From Marasmius tenuissimus (taxonomy: Eukaryota; Basidiomycota; Agaricomycetes; Agaricales; Marasmiaceae), in NCBI GenBank assembly GCA_029532415.1, contig JAQOTA010000060.1, forward strand, positions 496,001-560,000: a stretch of DNA of 64,000 nt, given 5' to 3'. Positions 22,343-33,726 of this stretch are shown here, piece after piece. How positions within the stretch are numbered: position 1 is the stretch's first letter; each line of letters starts with the position of its first letter. The translations under genes were made by a program, and so were the position numbers. The notes under the pieces are model-generated. The model was given only the letters and a program-made list of their open reading frames with translations, ran no database searches and was not told the origin of the DNA.

Positions 22343-25300
22343 TCAGTGTTGAGATTCACGGGTTCGAGGACCAAGGGGGCGACGGTTCATAAGATCCGCA
22401 GACATGGTCCGACTATGAGTTCGAGTGTGTCGAGTAGCAGCAGACGGTGGTTCTGTAGGTGCTACGGTCGAAAGGGGGAAACTACTCCTTATGCCAATGG
22501 GTGCACTTGGAGGCGCCCTACCAGAACGAGAGGTGTTGGTCAGAGGGAAAGTAGGGGTTGGAGGAAGACTCGGAAGCGGAGGATGTGGAGGTAAATGGGA
22601 CCCTCTTCTTCTGGTAACGTGTTCGGATGCATCGTCAGAATCGCTTTGTCGCAAGTGGTCTGAAATCGACATCGGAACACTTTCAACGGGGGAAATTACG
22701 GTAGAATCTGGAGGGGGTACGGTGACCCCTGGCAGACTACGAGTGATATTCCGTGGAACACTTTCGAGAGCTGGAGAGGGCGGCCGGGATGGTTTATGAC
22801 CCTCTGGGTGATACGGGGAAGCAGGGAGAGAGACTGGGAAGGGGAAGGAGGAGGATGGAGATGATGGAGACGACACGGAAGAGTCCTGTGGCACGTGAGA
22901 GCTGGGTGTTGTGTTACTCCATCGACTTCGAGCACCTAATGGTCTCGAAGAAAATGAGGAGCTTTGCGGTCGACTGGGTTGCGACCGTAGAGACCCACTC
23001 TGGGAGCCCGTCATTCGGGAGGCTCCGGATGACCCAGTACCGATATCGAAATCAAGGAAGGAGGGAGAGTCTACCTCGGAAGATCCAGGGCCTGACGAGG
23101 TGATAGGAGGCAACGGGGCCAAGGGCGTCAACCGGAAGGAAGACTGGGGTGGCTGAGGCAACGGTTTGATGCCTGCAAAGGTACCGCCTCGTGTGCTTGT
23201 CTCACCAGGTGGAGCTTGGTTGTCCTCAAACCTCACCGACAGCCTATTCGGCCTAGAAATCGCTGCGCTGCTAGGACCTGCCTCCGGTTGGGGTTGTGCT
23301 TCCATCGTTTGTGTTAGATCAACACGGAAGGGGCTTCCTGTCCTGACATCGACAATATACGAACCTTGATTTCCAGATGGTGCCGTAGTCTGGGTCTCCG
23401 ATGGCATTGGGGGCACTCCAACAGTGGCAGGACGATTCGGGGGCGACTCCTCCAGTGTATCCAATTGCCCCGTAAACCCCTCATCGGACCTTTTGTTGAC
23501 ACCGAAGGTAGCAAAGCTGCTCACGCTCTCACTCGTCCGTGGGCCTAGGCCTCGCATAGCCGCACGAGTTGTCGATGCACCTAGGACACTCAGTCCATCA
23601 TCATATGTACGCACGCTTCCCCGGTCATCACCAGTTCGAACACTGGGGTTCCGTGATAGATGGAATCTCGATGGCGGGCTTTGAACAGACTCCTCGTAGG
23701 AGCTCGCAACCTCCTCGACAAATACTTGAGGTGGTTGCGTCGACACGGTCGCTGGATATACGGATACATTGTCCGTTGATTCGTTGCGCTGACCAAGGCT
23801 ATCATCCATCAACAGCAGGCCATTACTATCGGTTCGAGCATGAAGGTTTTGCGACGAATCCTCTGGGCGGTTGAAAGAAAATTGGCGAGAAGGATCTGAG
23901 GTAGTGGACAGGTAGGAGAGTGAGGTTACACCTGAAAATGAAGAACGTTGTTGGGGATGGGACGATTGAGATGGTTCTGGACGGGATTCTGAGGGGGCTC
24001 CGGCAGGAAGATTCTGCGCTTGGAGGGGGAGGTCGATTGTATAACTGGGAGTGGAGGGCGAGGATCCTTTCTTCTTCCCTGATAACCAGCTTTTCAGACT
24101 ACTGGCTTTGCTACTCTTTGCTGGCCCGTTTTTCGGCGAGGGATTCGGCGAGGGAGTGAACCTGAAAGACTTTGCGCTGTACTCCTCGACGTCGGCGATG
24201 CTTTCCGCGGAGAGATTTTTAGCATCGGGAGAAGGGCTATGTCGGAACACTATGCCAAGGTCTTTGGATCCATCAGCCCCTTCTACTTCCCTCTTCCATC
24301 TCGAATATTCGTCCTCGTGTCTACTACCGTAGCGAGGACCAATGTCTAGAACCAGATCACTGGGTCGCGGCATTGGTCGCGTCGTTCTTCGCAAAAACTC
24401 TTTATGCTTTTTGCGAGGGCGATACACAAAGAAGTAGAAAAGAAAACCCGTGAGGAGCAGGAATCCCAGAATGCCCGCCAGTACTAGCGCCGCTATTGTC
24501 CCAGGAGACGGGGAGCTTGCTGCAAGAGCTTGCACGGGAGTCGGGATTGAAGATGGTGTGGCAGTCGGAGATGGACTGTCAGAAAGCGTTCCAATTGAGC
24601 TTACATCACGACGCGATTTCGAGTTCAAGGTGGTCAACTTACTTGGTATCGCCGGAAGCAAAAACCACGGAGCTGTTTACGGCGGGTACAGTAAGGGTTC
24701 CTCCACTCTCGTTAGTTAGTTCGTACATATGAACTGTTCCAGGATCCAGACCGCTAGAGTAGAATAGGAGGGTATCGTCCTGGGTGAACGACGCACGCGC
24801 AGAGAGCCGGGTTGTGAAGTTATCCAATTTGACCGTGTAATCACCACCTTCCGGCGAGACTGTTCCCCTGATTTGGAGGGATGTCCCTGTACAAGATGGA
24901 ATCTTCAGTCAGTCAATCAAAATAAGGGAGATTAGGAACCGGTACCCATGAAGGAGGCACGCGCGATATCGTTAGCCGTGTTAGATTGATGAACAGGGGG
25001 ACTAGATTGATTAAGAAAAGTCCATTGCCCGGTAAAACTGATCGTGTCGTCGGGAAGAGGTTGTGACGTGAAGCTGGAATTTGATTAATTGTAGACGAAT
25101 AGTCAATGTACGTTCGTCAAAGGCATGGCGGTCGTTTGTACTCACTTATTGCCAGAATTCGAAGGTACGGGGGAGGTGATGATAGCCTGGTCAAAAACAA
25201 TGAACGACCGTGTCTGGTTGGCGCCTTCAGATGCGACAACCGTTTTCAGGACGAGGGTGTGATTCGTGTTCTGAAGGCCGCTAATGGTGGCAAGAGTAGA

Positions 25301-25665
25301 GTTAGATGGGGTCCGGGAAGTGTTTTGCGGGATGTCGTCCACAGAGATTTGGCATTCGGCCCCAGCGGTGGCTGAACCGAGAAGCTGGATTTGAGTACCT
25401 ATGAGATGCGTCAGAAGTGGTGCTACGAAGTCAATTACTGGGAGGACTCACCTTGGAAATTGATAAGAAATGAAGCATCGTTTCGAGAGGTAACGTGTAC
25501 AGTTGTGCTATTCCCAACGTTAAGAGGTGTGCCACCAAGGCTTGTGTTGTTGAAAAGAGGATTCCAGCCCGCCGTGAAATCGGGAGCTCCAAATGTTTCC
25601 GAGAAAGGAGAATAAAGGATAGTTGGAGATGTATCATCCACCACAATGATATCTGCGTCCGCCAT
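22343..25665 (-). CDS. Single-pass surface protein with beta-rich ectodomain and long cytoplasmic tail
   Basis: The 5' exons encode an Asn/Ser/Thr-rich ectodomain. It starts MADADIIVVDDTSPTILYSPF, has many N-glycosylation sequons (NNTS, NSTT, NHT, NQT) and repeats the pattern VDDIPQNTS and VKLDNFTTRLSA. The large last exon (22343 to about 24640) has a membrane span, IAALVLAGILGFLLLTGFLFYFFVY, followed by RPRKKHKEF. A disordered Ser/Pro tail of about 600 residues follows. This layout is widespread in agarics, with two carbohydrate-binding-like sandwich domains, one TM and an S/P tail. Function is unknown. No signal peptide is visible at the chosen start, so a small upstream exon near 25700-25990 may exist. 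Confidence 0.7.
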
Positions 25666-26287
25666 GTATTCATGAGCTTTAACAGTTGATCCTGATGATG
25701 AAGTGTGCCTGCAGCAGCAAGAGAAGACCTGTGTGCTGAACCTTGATGATCAATTGCCGACGCTCCAGGCGACAGGCGACTGCGACCGAGTAGAAATTAT
25801 CGACCAAAGGATGGTGGTCGACGTTAGAAACGGTGCTGGTCGCTGCAGAACGTCGGATAATCAGTCTTCTGTGATAGTGCGAGAGCGAGAGGACCTCGTG
25901 TGGATCGAAGGAAGGGGGACCAAGATAATGGGCGGCGTGCTGACAGAAACAATTCGCGCGCCGGTTCGCGTGCCCCTTGGACATATGACCCGGCCCACCC
26001 GCTAATTGACGTTCTCACGCTCTCTCTCCACCTTCCCTCACCCTGGTTCCTCTCGACCTTCATGGTGGCTTAGATTCGCTGGCCGGACAACTCAAATTGA
26101 GGCACATAGCTCTCTGGCTCGAAAAGTACACCTCTGGTGACGAGCATTTGAAGATCAGCTCGTTTCCAGGACAGGACTAATTCAGTGCCCAGTGCCACGT
26201 CCCAATTAATCCGAGAACCCCCATTCGGCCGCTTGTGTCCCGCGCTGGTTCCCCACGCCCCACAGTTGAGTTCAGATTCCATACAGA
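25666..26287. promoter_or_regulatory. Divergent intergenic region
   Basis: About 620 bp lie between the minus-strand surface-protein gene and the plus-strand chelatase-like gene. It probably contains both promoters and possibly a missing signal-peptide exon of the surface protein. No clear TATA box was picked out. Confidence 0.4.
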
Positions 26288-28326
26288 ATGCAGAGAACCG
26301 CCATCCATGACCCTCTTCTCCAAAGTCTTAACCGCTTGGGGACCCCCGACTTCCTTCGGATCCTTGTTCCATACATCCAGAGTGCCTTCCCCTCCCTTCC
26401 TGTTGATCCTGTCATCCTTCAGTCCATACTTCTATGTCTTCTTGCCGGTGGCAAACATTTGATACTTCGAACTTCCGAAGATGATATTAGTCTGGTCATC
26501 AAGATTGCTGTCAAGGTAAGAGGACGGGCCCCGTGGAACGGCTTTTCGCTCAAGCCGCAAACATGTTTTTCTTTCACAGACGTTATCTTCGGTTTTTGGT
26601 CTTGCTACTCACAAAGTACGCATCCGGAGCAAAGAGGCAGTTCATTCGGTTACCTCTTCTTCTGCCAGCTCTCATTCCTTCCTCCGGTCGCTGTTTATAC
26701 CAAGTTCCACCTCGATCCCAGCCGTGGGAAGTAGTACCTCGATTTACAACTCCCAAGATGAGTCGTCTACGGTGACCGGACGCAGAGGACGGAAACGGCG
26801 TCAGAAGCGCTCTTCACGCTCTCGGTCGCGTCCCGCGACGGGCCAAAGTCACAGAGGGAGCCAACTTTCCCGTACCATATCCTATACTAACGACACGGCA
26901 TTATCAAAATCAATCCATTCCACCAACTCATCCCACATGTCTCCTTCCGATCCTTTTGGAGACTTTCCCGCGCCCCAGAACTCCCAGATCCGGTCCGTAC
27001 CCTCCAATCCTTTCACGACTGGATCCCTCAAGTCTGCGTTCTCCATTGCTTCACCAACGCTTCCTCACTCTCATTCTGACCCAACGCCATTACGCCACCG
27101 TGAGATACCCAATTTGCAGTTGCCAAGGGCCCTGGTAATGTCAGGACTGGAGAACGCGAGCTTGCTTTCTCAGAGAGCACTCACGACGGTGCTAACGGAA
27201 AGGCGAGTGGTCCTTGAGGGACCAACTCCTGATGACGGAAGTGGTGCAGGCATCGAGTCTAGCAATAAAAACGCAAGGCGTTCAAGATCTATATCTGACT
27301 CCAAGGACATCCAAGACATCATTGAAGGAGTTTGGCCATTGCCGGATGACTTCCTTTTGATATATGTCTGCCCTCTGGATGAATGGGAAAGACCCGACAT
27401 ACACAAGTCGCTGGTTAGTGGAGGAACCCATCTGATGAACTTTATTTGACGTTGTGTTTCAGCTTGACAGATTTGCGATGAGTGCTACTGTAACGCTACA
27501 ACCATCGGTTCGTTCAGCTGCCACCACTCTTTTTCGACCTCTGTCTTTTCGTGGATCACCTGTATTGTCACCTGTTCCTCTTGGGTCGAATCACGTACCA
27601 ACCCCGTCTCCAGCGTTTTTCTCCCAGAATTTACCCACCCGTCAGTGGTCGCCTAGTCTCCAGGCAGTGACCAATAGTGCGTCCCCTCTGATTAGCTCGC
27701 AGCTCATGGGCACACTCCGCGAGGTCTACTCCAAAGTCTATTTCCCGCCCGCTCTCAACCTCTACCTGTCGGATCTATTCTCGGCGGCCAGGAACCACCC
27801 ACAACTCGAAGGGAGGCTACTAACCGCAAATTCCATCAAAGAGGCGTTCGATCTCTGTCGCGCCTGGAGGATTTTATCCGGCGATCCGACTGGCATGGAG
27901 CTCGTGAAAGATTTTGGACTGGAGGGCGGTGAAGACATGGAGTCAATGACCCGAGACGTGGATAATGCGGGCGACGAATTCAATGCATTTGAAGATAGTG
28001 GGAGCGGCAAGGTTACTATCAATGGCTTAGCACCCCACTGGGAACTTAATGGGGACCTCAACAACGACGCAGAGGATTTCAGCATCCCTGTTCTCGAGAT
28101 AACCCAGTCTGATATCGCAAGAATTGTCCCCCGGGTTATCTCGCATCGAGTGCGGGTGCGAGATAGTCCTCAGGACGAGGTACTGGCCAGCGCCATGTAT
28201 GGTGCAGCGCTAAACATCTCCAATGTCGAGGATGCCAATCGGAGTCGTGTAGGTGGGGACGATTTGACAGATAAACGTACTACTACCGTCAAAGATATTC
28301 TTATTAGTATATTGCAGGAGGTGTAA
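26288..28326 (+). CDS. Magnesium-chelatase-like AAA family protein, 641 aa
   Basis: The exons are 26288-26515, 26580-27413 and 27463-28326, totalling 1926 nt. The N-terminus (MQRTAIHDPLLQSLNRL) leads to VILQSILLCLLAGGKHLIL at the place of an ATP-binding loop. Between residues 150 and 260 is a basic and Ser-rich insertion (GRRGRKRRQKRSSRS). A recognisable AAA segment follows: ALVMSGLENASLLSQRALTTVL, then WPLPDDFLLIYVCPLDEWERPDIHKSLLDRFAM, the Walker B/sensor and arginine-finger region of Mg-chelatase relatives. A helical lid (LLTANSIKEAFDLCRAWRIL) comes later. Fungi make no chlorophyll, so the substrate is unknown. The P-loop looks degenerate, which argues against normal ATPase function. Confidence 0.75.
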
Positions 28327-28601
28327 TTCGACCTGCGATTCAGTCGGCGAAGCCAGGAAGTCGTGGCACGATGATGTATCCTTGTGAGGCAACATTGCCA
28401 GCAACCATCTTGAAGAGCCAATGGCGAGTACCCCACTAGACCCGGGTCAATGGCGATATTAGTAAGCTTAGCCGGTTGCCTGACTCAATCGTCAATGTCT
28501 CGCGGCAGCGAACTCGAAAGGGAGCTGAACAAGCGAATTCTGAATCAGTGATAAACCAAATTCCCACTTTCTTCCCTATCTTCTCAACCACCACCTACCC
28601 T

Positions 28602-31600
28602 ATGGCGTCGAGACAACAGAACGGAAACGCTGAACCAGGCCCCTCCAAGAAGCGTCGTTTGCCGGGCGCTTGCGATATGTGCAAGGTTAGTGAGCTCTCC
28701 TAGATCAGTATCGCAACCCAGAGCTCATCCTGTCTACACATGCATACGTAGAAGAGGAAAAGTAAGTTGACATGAAAACACGTTTTTGGTCCTGTACTAA
28801 AGTCCCCAGTTCGCTGTGAGTGTTGTTGTATCTAATGCAGGTCGACTCTGGACGAAGGCGCATTTTTTAGGCGACAGCGGGGAGAAGGCGAACGGGCAGT
28901 GCACAAACTGCACGAATAGCGGGATTGAGTGCACTCATGTGGAACTCACGAAGGTATCTTGACGATTTCGTGGTTGTGGCTACTTTGTGTCACTAATTCC
29001 GCAAACCATAGAACTTGGGATCTGCCAAAGGGTTAGAGAAACGGTTTCCTTTGATGAACCGAAGCTTATCAAAACGACAGATACGTAGAGAGTCTGGAAA
29101 GTCGACTCGAGAAGATGGAGTTACTGTTGAAACAGGTGCGCAGCAAGAGCATCTCTATGTCAGTGGTCTCACAACTGTCTACAGCTTTTGCCTGGAGTCG
29201 ATATTAATTCTGAGCTTGAAGCCGATCCCGCCGAAGCAGCCTCCAAAGAGGAAGAAACTCTTCCTCGTAATGATTTGGACCAGATGGCATTCAAGCTCGA
29301 GAAACTTTCGCTTGAAACTCCCTACTCTCGATATTATGGAAAATCAAGGTATCATCTTCTGTACGAATACTTGCATTACACGTTGCGCTAAAAGTAGTGA
29401 CAGCGATCTTTATCTTGTTGAAACTGCCTTGAAACACAAAGAGAACCATACGGGTCAGGAAGTCCCTGTCATTACGTCGAAGCATAAGACTCCCGTTTGG
29501 GAGCCTGAATGGGTGAGTCTACTGGTACTTCATGCCCGAGAAACCTTCTGATTCAAGTTCAGACACATGCGTTCGAAGAAACCCTACCCGAATACAACTT
29601 CCCGGAAGACGACCTGATGCATAACCTAGTCGATCTATACTTTGACAAGTACAATGTGTTCCTTCCTCTACTACACCGACCCACATTCGAACGGTCTGTC
29701 AAACAAGGAGAGCACCTGCATGACCACTCATTTGGTGCCGTGCTGCTGTTAGTTTGTGCCTTGGGTGCCAGGTTCTCTTATGATCCAAGAGTCTTTGAAG
29801 ACGGTCCACAATCAGCAGGCTGGCAGTATATCAGACAGGTCCCTATATCCAGAGTTCCACGTGGGAAAACGGGCTTGTATGACATACAAGCGTACGCGGT
29901 GAGGATGTATCATATCTAAGATTTTACTTATCTTTGCTAATACGCCGTTCGTTGATGTTTTAGCTCGCCGTGCCGTGGCTGAAGTCCTGCACATACAGCT
30001 ACGCATCATGGACTCTTCTGGGTCTCGGGATCCGCCTTGCTCAAGACGTTGGGGTACATAACCCCCGGATACAACGCTCCCCCAATGCGGAGGATGAACT
30101 TTGGAAGCGCGCATTCTTCATTCTTTTGTACTACGAACGCACAATGGGATCATTTATGGGTCGCTCACCCATACTCCACGACGATGAGTGAGTCGATTAG
30201 GTCCCTTTGCAATCTCTTGTACTCAATGTTCGTATCTCAGGACCAACCTAGAACCATCCATTATCGTCGACGACGAGTTTTGGGAGTGCACCGACCCAAA
30301 GATGAATTTTAAGCAGCCAGCTGGGAAACCATCGTCAATAGCATTCTTCGTTCACCTCATGAAGCTCACTGACATCTTGAGCTATGCTCAACGCACTGTT
30401 GTGGGTTCCTCGTGTTTACTCGAGAAAAAATTCGGCCCCAATGACCGCTGTCTTTAGTATTCTCTTCGTAAACCGAACCCGATCACCGGCAAACCTACCA
30501 TTCAGAATGAACAACAACTCATTGCGGATCTGGACTCCGCAATGAATAACTGGCTTGATTCTGTCCCCGATTTTCGTGCGTTGTCATGAACCTCGCAATA
30601 ACCTCTATCCTGACGCGTTCTCGCACTTATAGTCAAATGGGACCCTAAACGATCAAAGGACTTGTTTTTTCAACAATCGGCTACGTTGTGGATATCCTTT
30701 TACGCCTTGCAGACATTTATCCACAAGCCCTTCATCCCGACACCTCAACGCCCCTCTTCCCTTTCCTTTCCGTCCTTGACCATCTGCACAACGGCTTCTC
30801 GCGCGCTAAGTCATATTGCGAGGGTTCTTCAAGCTAATAACATGGTAATACCAATGAGCCACGCCGTGACGTGCTTCTTCATCGCTGGAGTTGTGCTTCT
30901 CCTAAACACCTGGACGGGAAAGCGATCTGGTGTGACTGGGAATTTGGATCGAGACAGATCTGATGTCCAGGCAATTATGGACTTGATGAGGTTTTACGAA
31001 ACCAGCTGGTCTCATGCTGGGCTGCTCTGGTAAGCACGCAGAAAATCCTGTCCACATACTAGTGCTAATGCAATGCCAACCTCAATCTAGTGATCTCCTC
31101 GAAGAGTTGGCGAAAGTAAGCCGTGTACCGGTTTATGGTCAGAAAAGGAGACGTTCCGCAGAAAATTTACGAGAGGAAGCAAAGGGGTCGTCAAGGTCCT
31201 CCATCAAGGATAGGACTTTTGCCGGCTCGCGGAGGGCCTCAAAGGCGAACGGCAGTAGTGGCAGCAGTAGCAGCAGTGCGAGTAGTGTTGGGACGTCGTC
31301 GCCCGAGATGCCTACGAGCGGTCCACCCAGTGGATTATCCTCGATGTCGTCCTTTAACTTCAGCCCAGATCTCCCCGGCCTTATCGGAGATTTCTCGACG
31401 CCTTCGTCCTCGTCGTCCGGCAATTCGCCACCGTATGTGCCACAATCATACCCCTATCTACCGGACTTGGGAACAAATGCGAGTCCTGAGTTCCCAGCGA
31501 CTACATCCAACACGTACTCGCAACAAGCAGAGCTCGATACACTCCTTGCTTCGCTACCTGCCATGAGTGACCCTGCGATGTCGCTTTGGTCGTCAACGCC

Positions 31601-31775
31601 TTGGGGTACTGAGTGAGTGGTGTTTTATCTTGTCGTTTCGTGCTTGATTACTGATCGTCGATTTAGAATGCAGGATTGGGCGCCCTACTTGTCGAGCTTT
31701 GGTCAAGTTGATCAAAGCACGCCACAGGTTTATTCGACTGAAAACGATATGTCGAATGTGCATCAACTTTGGTAG
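28602..31775 (+). CDS. Zn2Cys6 fungal transcription factor, 15 exons, 801 aa
   Basis: The start at 28602 gives MASRQQNGNAEPGPSKKRR. The zinc cluster CDMC-x6-C-x9-CTNC-x6-C is assembled from four exons: 28602-28685, 28752-28761, 28810-28815 and 28871-28953. A linker and coiled coil follow (YVESLESRLEKMELLLKQL). The middle homology region has FPEDDLMHNLVDLYFDKYNVFLPLLHRPTF, SYASWTLLGLGIRLAQDVGVH and LWKRAFFILLYYERTMGSFMGRS, typical of the fungal-specific factor domain. The C-terminus is Ser-rich and ends NDMSNVHQLW. The exons sum to 2406 nt with consistent phase. It is a nuclear DNA-binding regulator; its targets are unknown. Confidence 0.9.
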
Positions 31776-33726
31776 TGTCAGTATCTGTATCTCACTTTTC
31801 TTCTTTTGGTTGTTTGTGAAATGTTGTATCGATCGAGTACTTGTTTCTATGTATGATACTGGTCGGGTTCTAATGATCAACTCTGTAGTTTTCGGTTGTT
31901 CATGAATGGTTTGACGACGTCACGCAGCGCCCAGTGTCTCTTGTGGCCTGTCGCCGTTCTCTTTGACGGGAGATTCACATTTTCCAGATATCAACGCCAC
32001 AATTAGCTCTCACTGGGTGCAGGATCACATGAGTTATTAAGATATGTGAGACTGATGCTAAACTTTACTTATGCGGGGAGATGTTAGCATAAGTGGCGGA
32101 ACAAAGGGAAGAGTTATTTGATACCAAAAATGGACAGAAATGGGACAGAAAGGCCAGGTTTGGATTTTCTATCAAATCTCTCTCGCATATGGGCCAAATT
32201 TAGTTCAAATATCTCTTGCATGGGCCACGAGAATCACGGTAAATTCTCCCCACATAAGTTTTCACGTCAATTCTACATTTCTCCCGGAACTTACGGGTCC
32301 TTGCTCCCAGTGTCTGCCACAGCCAGCGGAACAGTCCTCTGAAAGTCCAACTTCTTGGTGAGATGGGAAAAGCATGATTGAGTAACAGCTACTTTGATAC
32401 AATGTACACACGCCATCGTGATCCAGAGGATCCAGCAAGGAAAGTATGCCAATCCCCAGACCCCGATACCGCTCTTCCGCAGTTGGGATCGTCAGTGCCG
32501 CTCATCGGAACCGTTGGGATGGCCGGAGAGTCGCTCGAGCTCCTGATCCACTTGCTGCCTTGGTTGCGGACTTATGTTACCGAACGGTTGCCTTCCATCG
32601 TCCAACCTCACCGAAAATCCCGTGTCAAAAGGCAGACTGCGGTGTTCGAATGGGTCCAATTCCATTCATGCGGATCGTCGGGGGCTACGTTAGACCGCCG
32701 TACTGTAACTCCAAGTATAGATGGATATGAGGTCAACCCTGTAGCTCACCGTCCGGATGGACCGAGTGAAAGCGCGCCGGAGAAGCGGGGATTCGGGAAC
32801 CGTTTCGAGCTAGGTTTCACCGCGACGACGGTGTGTCGGTGCTGTGTGGCTTGCCCTGTCGAAAACGTCGAGTTCCATATTTCTTGTCATGATGCAGATG
32901 GGAAGTAATTTAACTTTTCCCCCGCCTTGACTGACCTTGTGGGACAGCAATCCGGATATTATTGAAATCCACAACCCATAGAATTGGTAGCGACGCAGTC
33001 CCAGTTTAGAAATATCCGCCAAGACCACATCTAGAAGTTACTGGGACTGTCTCTTACAGCCTAGTATCAGCCTAGAGTGGAAGCCCACACCAAGTCATCA
33101 CGGGCGCTGTGAGGAACTATAAAAAGTAATGAAGCGTCATGATGTTGTGCTGAGATCCTGCCAGTCTCCAGATGGTCGACAGATACAGAGCGAGGCGATG
33201 CAGATGTCTGCGCAGCACACGTTCTCTTGAAACGGCAGATAGATGGGAACAATATGAGATGACAGTAGCACGGTGAAGCCCATCTTGAACGATTCCGAAG
33301 CGAGTTGAACAAGAAATGAAGAACAAGAATCGTTGAGCCTCGAGGCGAAACAAAAAAGCAATGGAGAAAGGGGAATGAAAAAGACTCCGGAGCCAAGAAT
33401 TAACGCATGGACGGAATTGCCCATGGCCGTGAAAATTATTTACCCCGTGGGAAAGTAGAAAATACTTTTTACCTGGCAACGGACCAGCCGGCGGTGCGCA
33501 CAAACCTGTTCCTCAACTGTTGCCCTGCCAAACGCTTCAAATAACCGTCAATCGACCCCCCTTGTCATCCTTCCCTCCTGCCTTCATCATTCTCCTGGGA
33601 CTGCGTCTCGGTTTCTCTTTTTTCTTTCTTCTTCACTAATTCTCTTTTTCTCCTTCTTACCACCACCACTACACATTCTTTTCCACCCTCAGCCACTCCT
33701 CCGCGACAGGATCGCCAGTACCATTC
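31776..33726. other. Long intergenic region with a small inverted repeat and one weak frame
   Basis: A 15-bp imperfect inverted repeat ACTTATGYGGGGAGA occupies 32067-32081 and 32245-32259. It might mark a worn MITE, but no target duplication was found. A plus-strand frame at 32378-32908 (176 codons) has no recognisable domain and poor composition. A pyrimidine-rich tract (about 33560-33690) precedes noxR and probably belongs to its core promoter. Confidence 0.45.
33560..33700 (+). promoter_or_regulatory. Pyrimidine-rich core promoter of noxR
   Basis: Runs of CT (TTTCTCTTTTTTCTTTCTTC, TCTCTTTTTCTCCTTCTTACC) end about 30-60 bp before the ATG at 33727. Such CT tracts upstream of start sites are common in filamentous fungi at well expressed genes. 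Function here is inferred. Confidence 0.5.

Noticed and set aside
22346..24719. Many plus-strand frames over 2.3 kb
   Set aside because: All lie opposite the long last exon of the surface protein and carry no domains or splice logic.
32378..32908. 176-codon plus-strand frame as a gene
   Set aside because: No domain, no promoter or splice signals, and an overlapping second frame of similar quality; left as unsupported.
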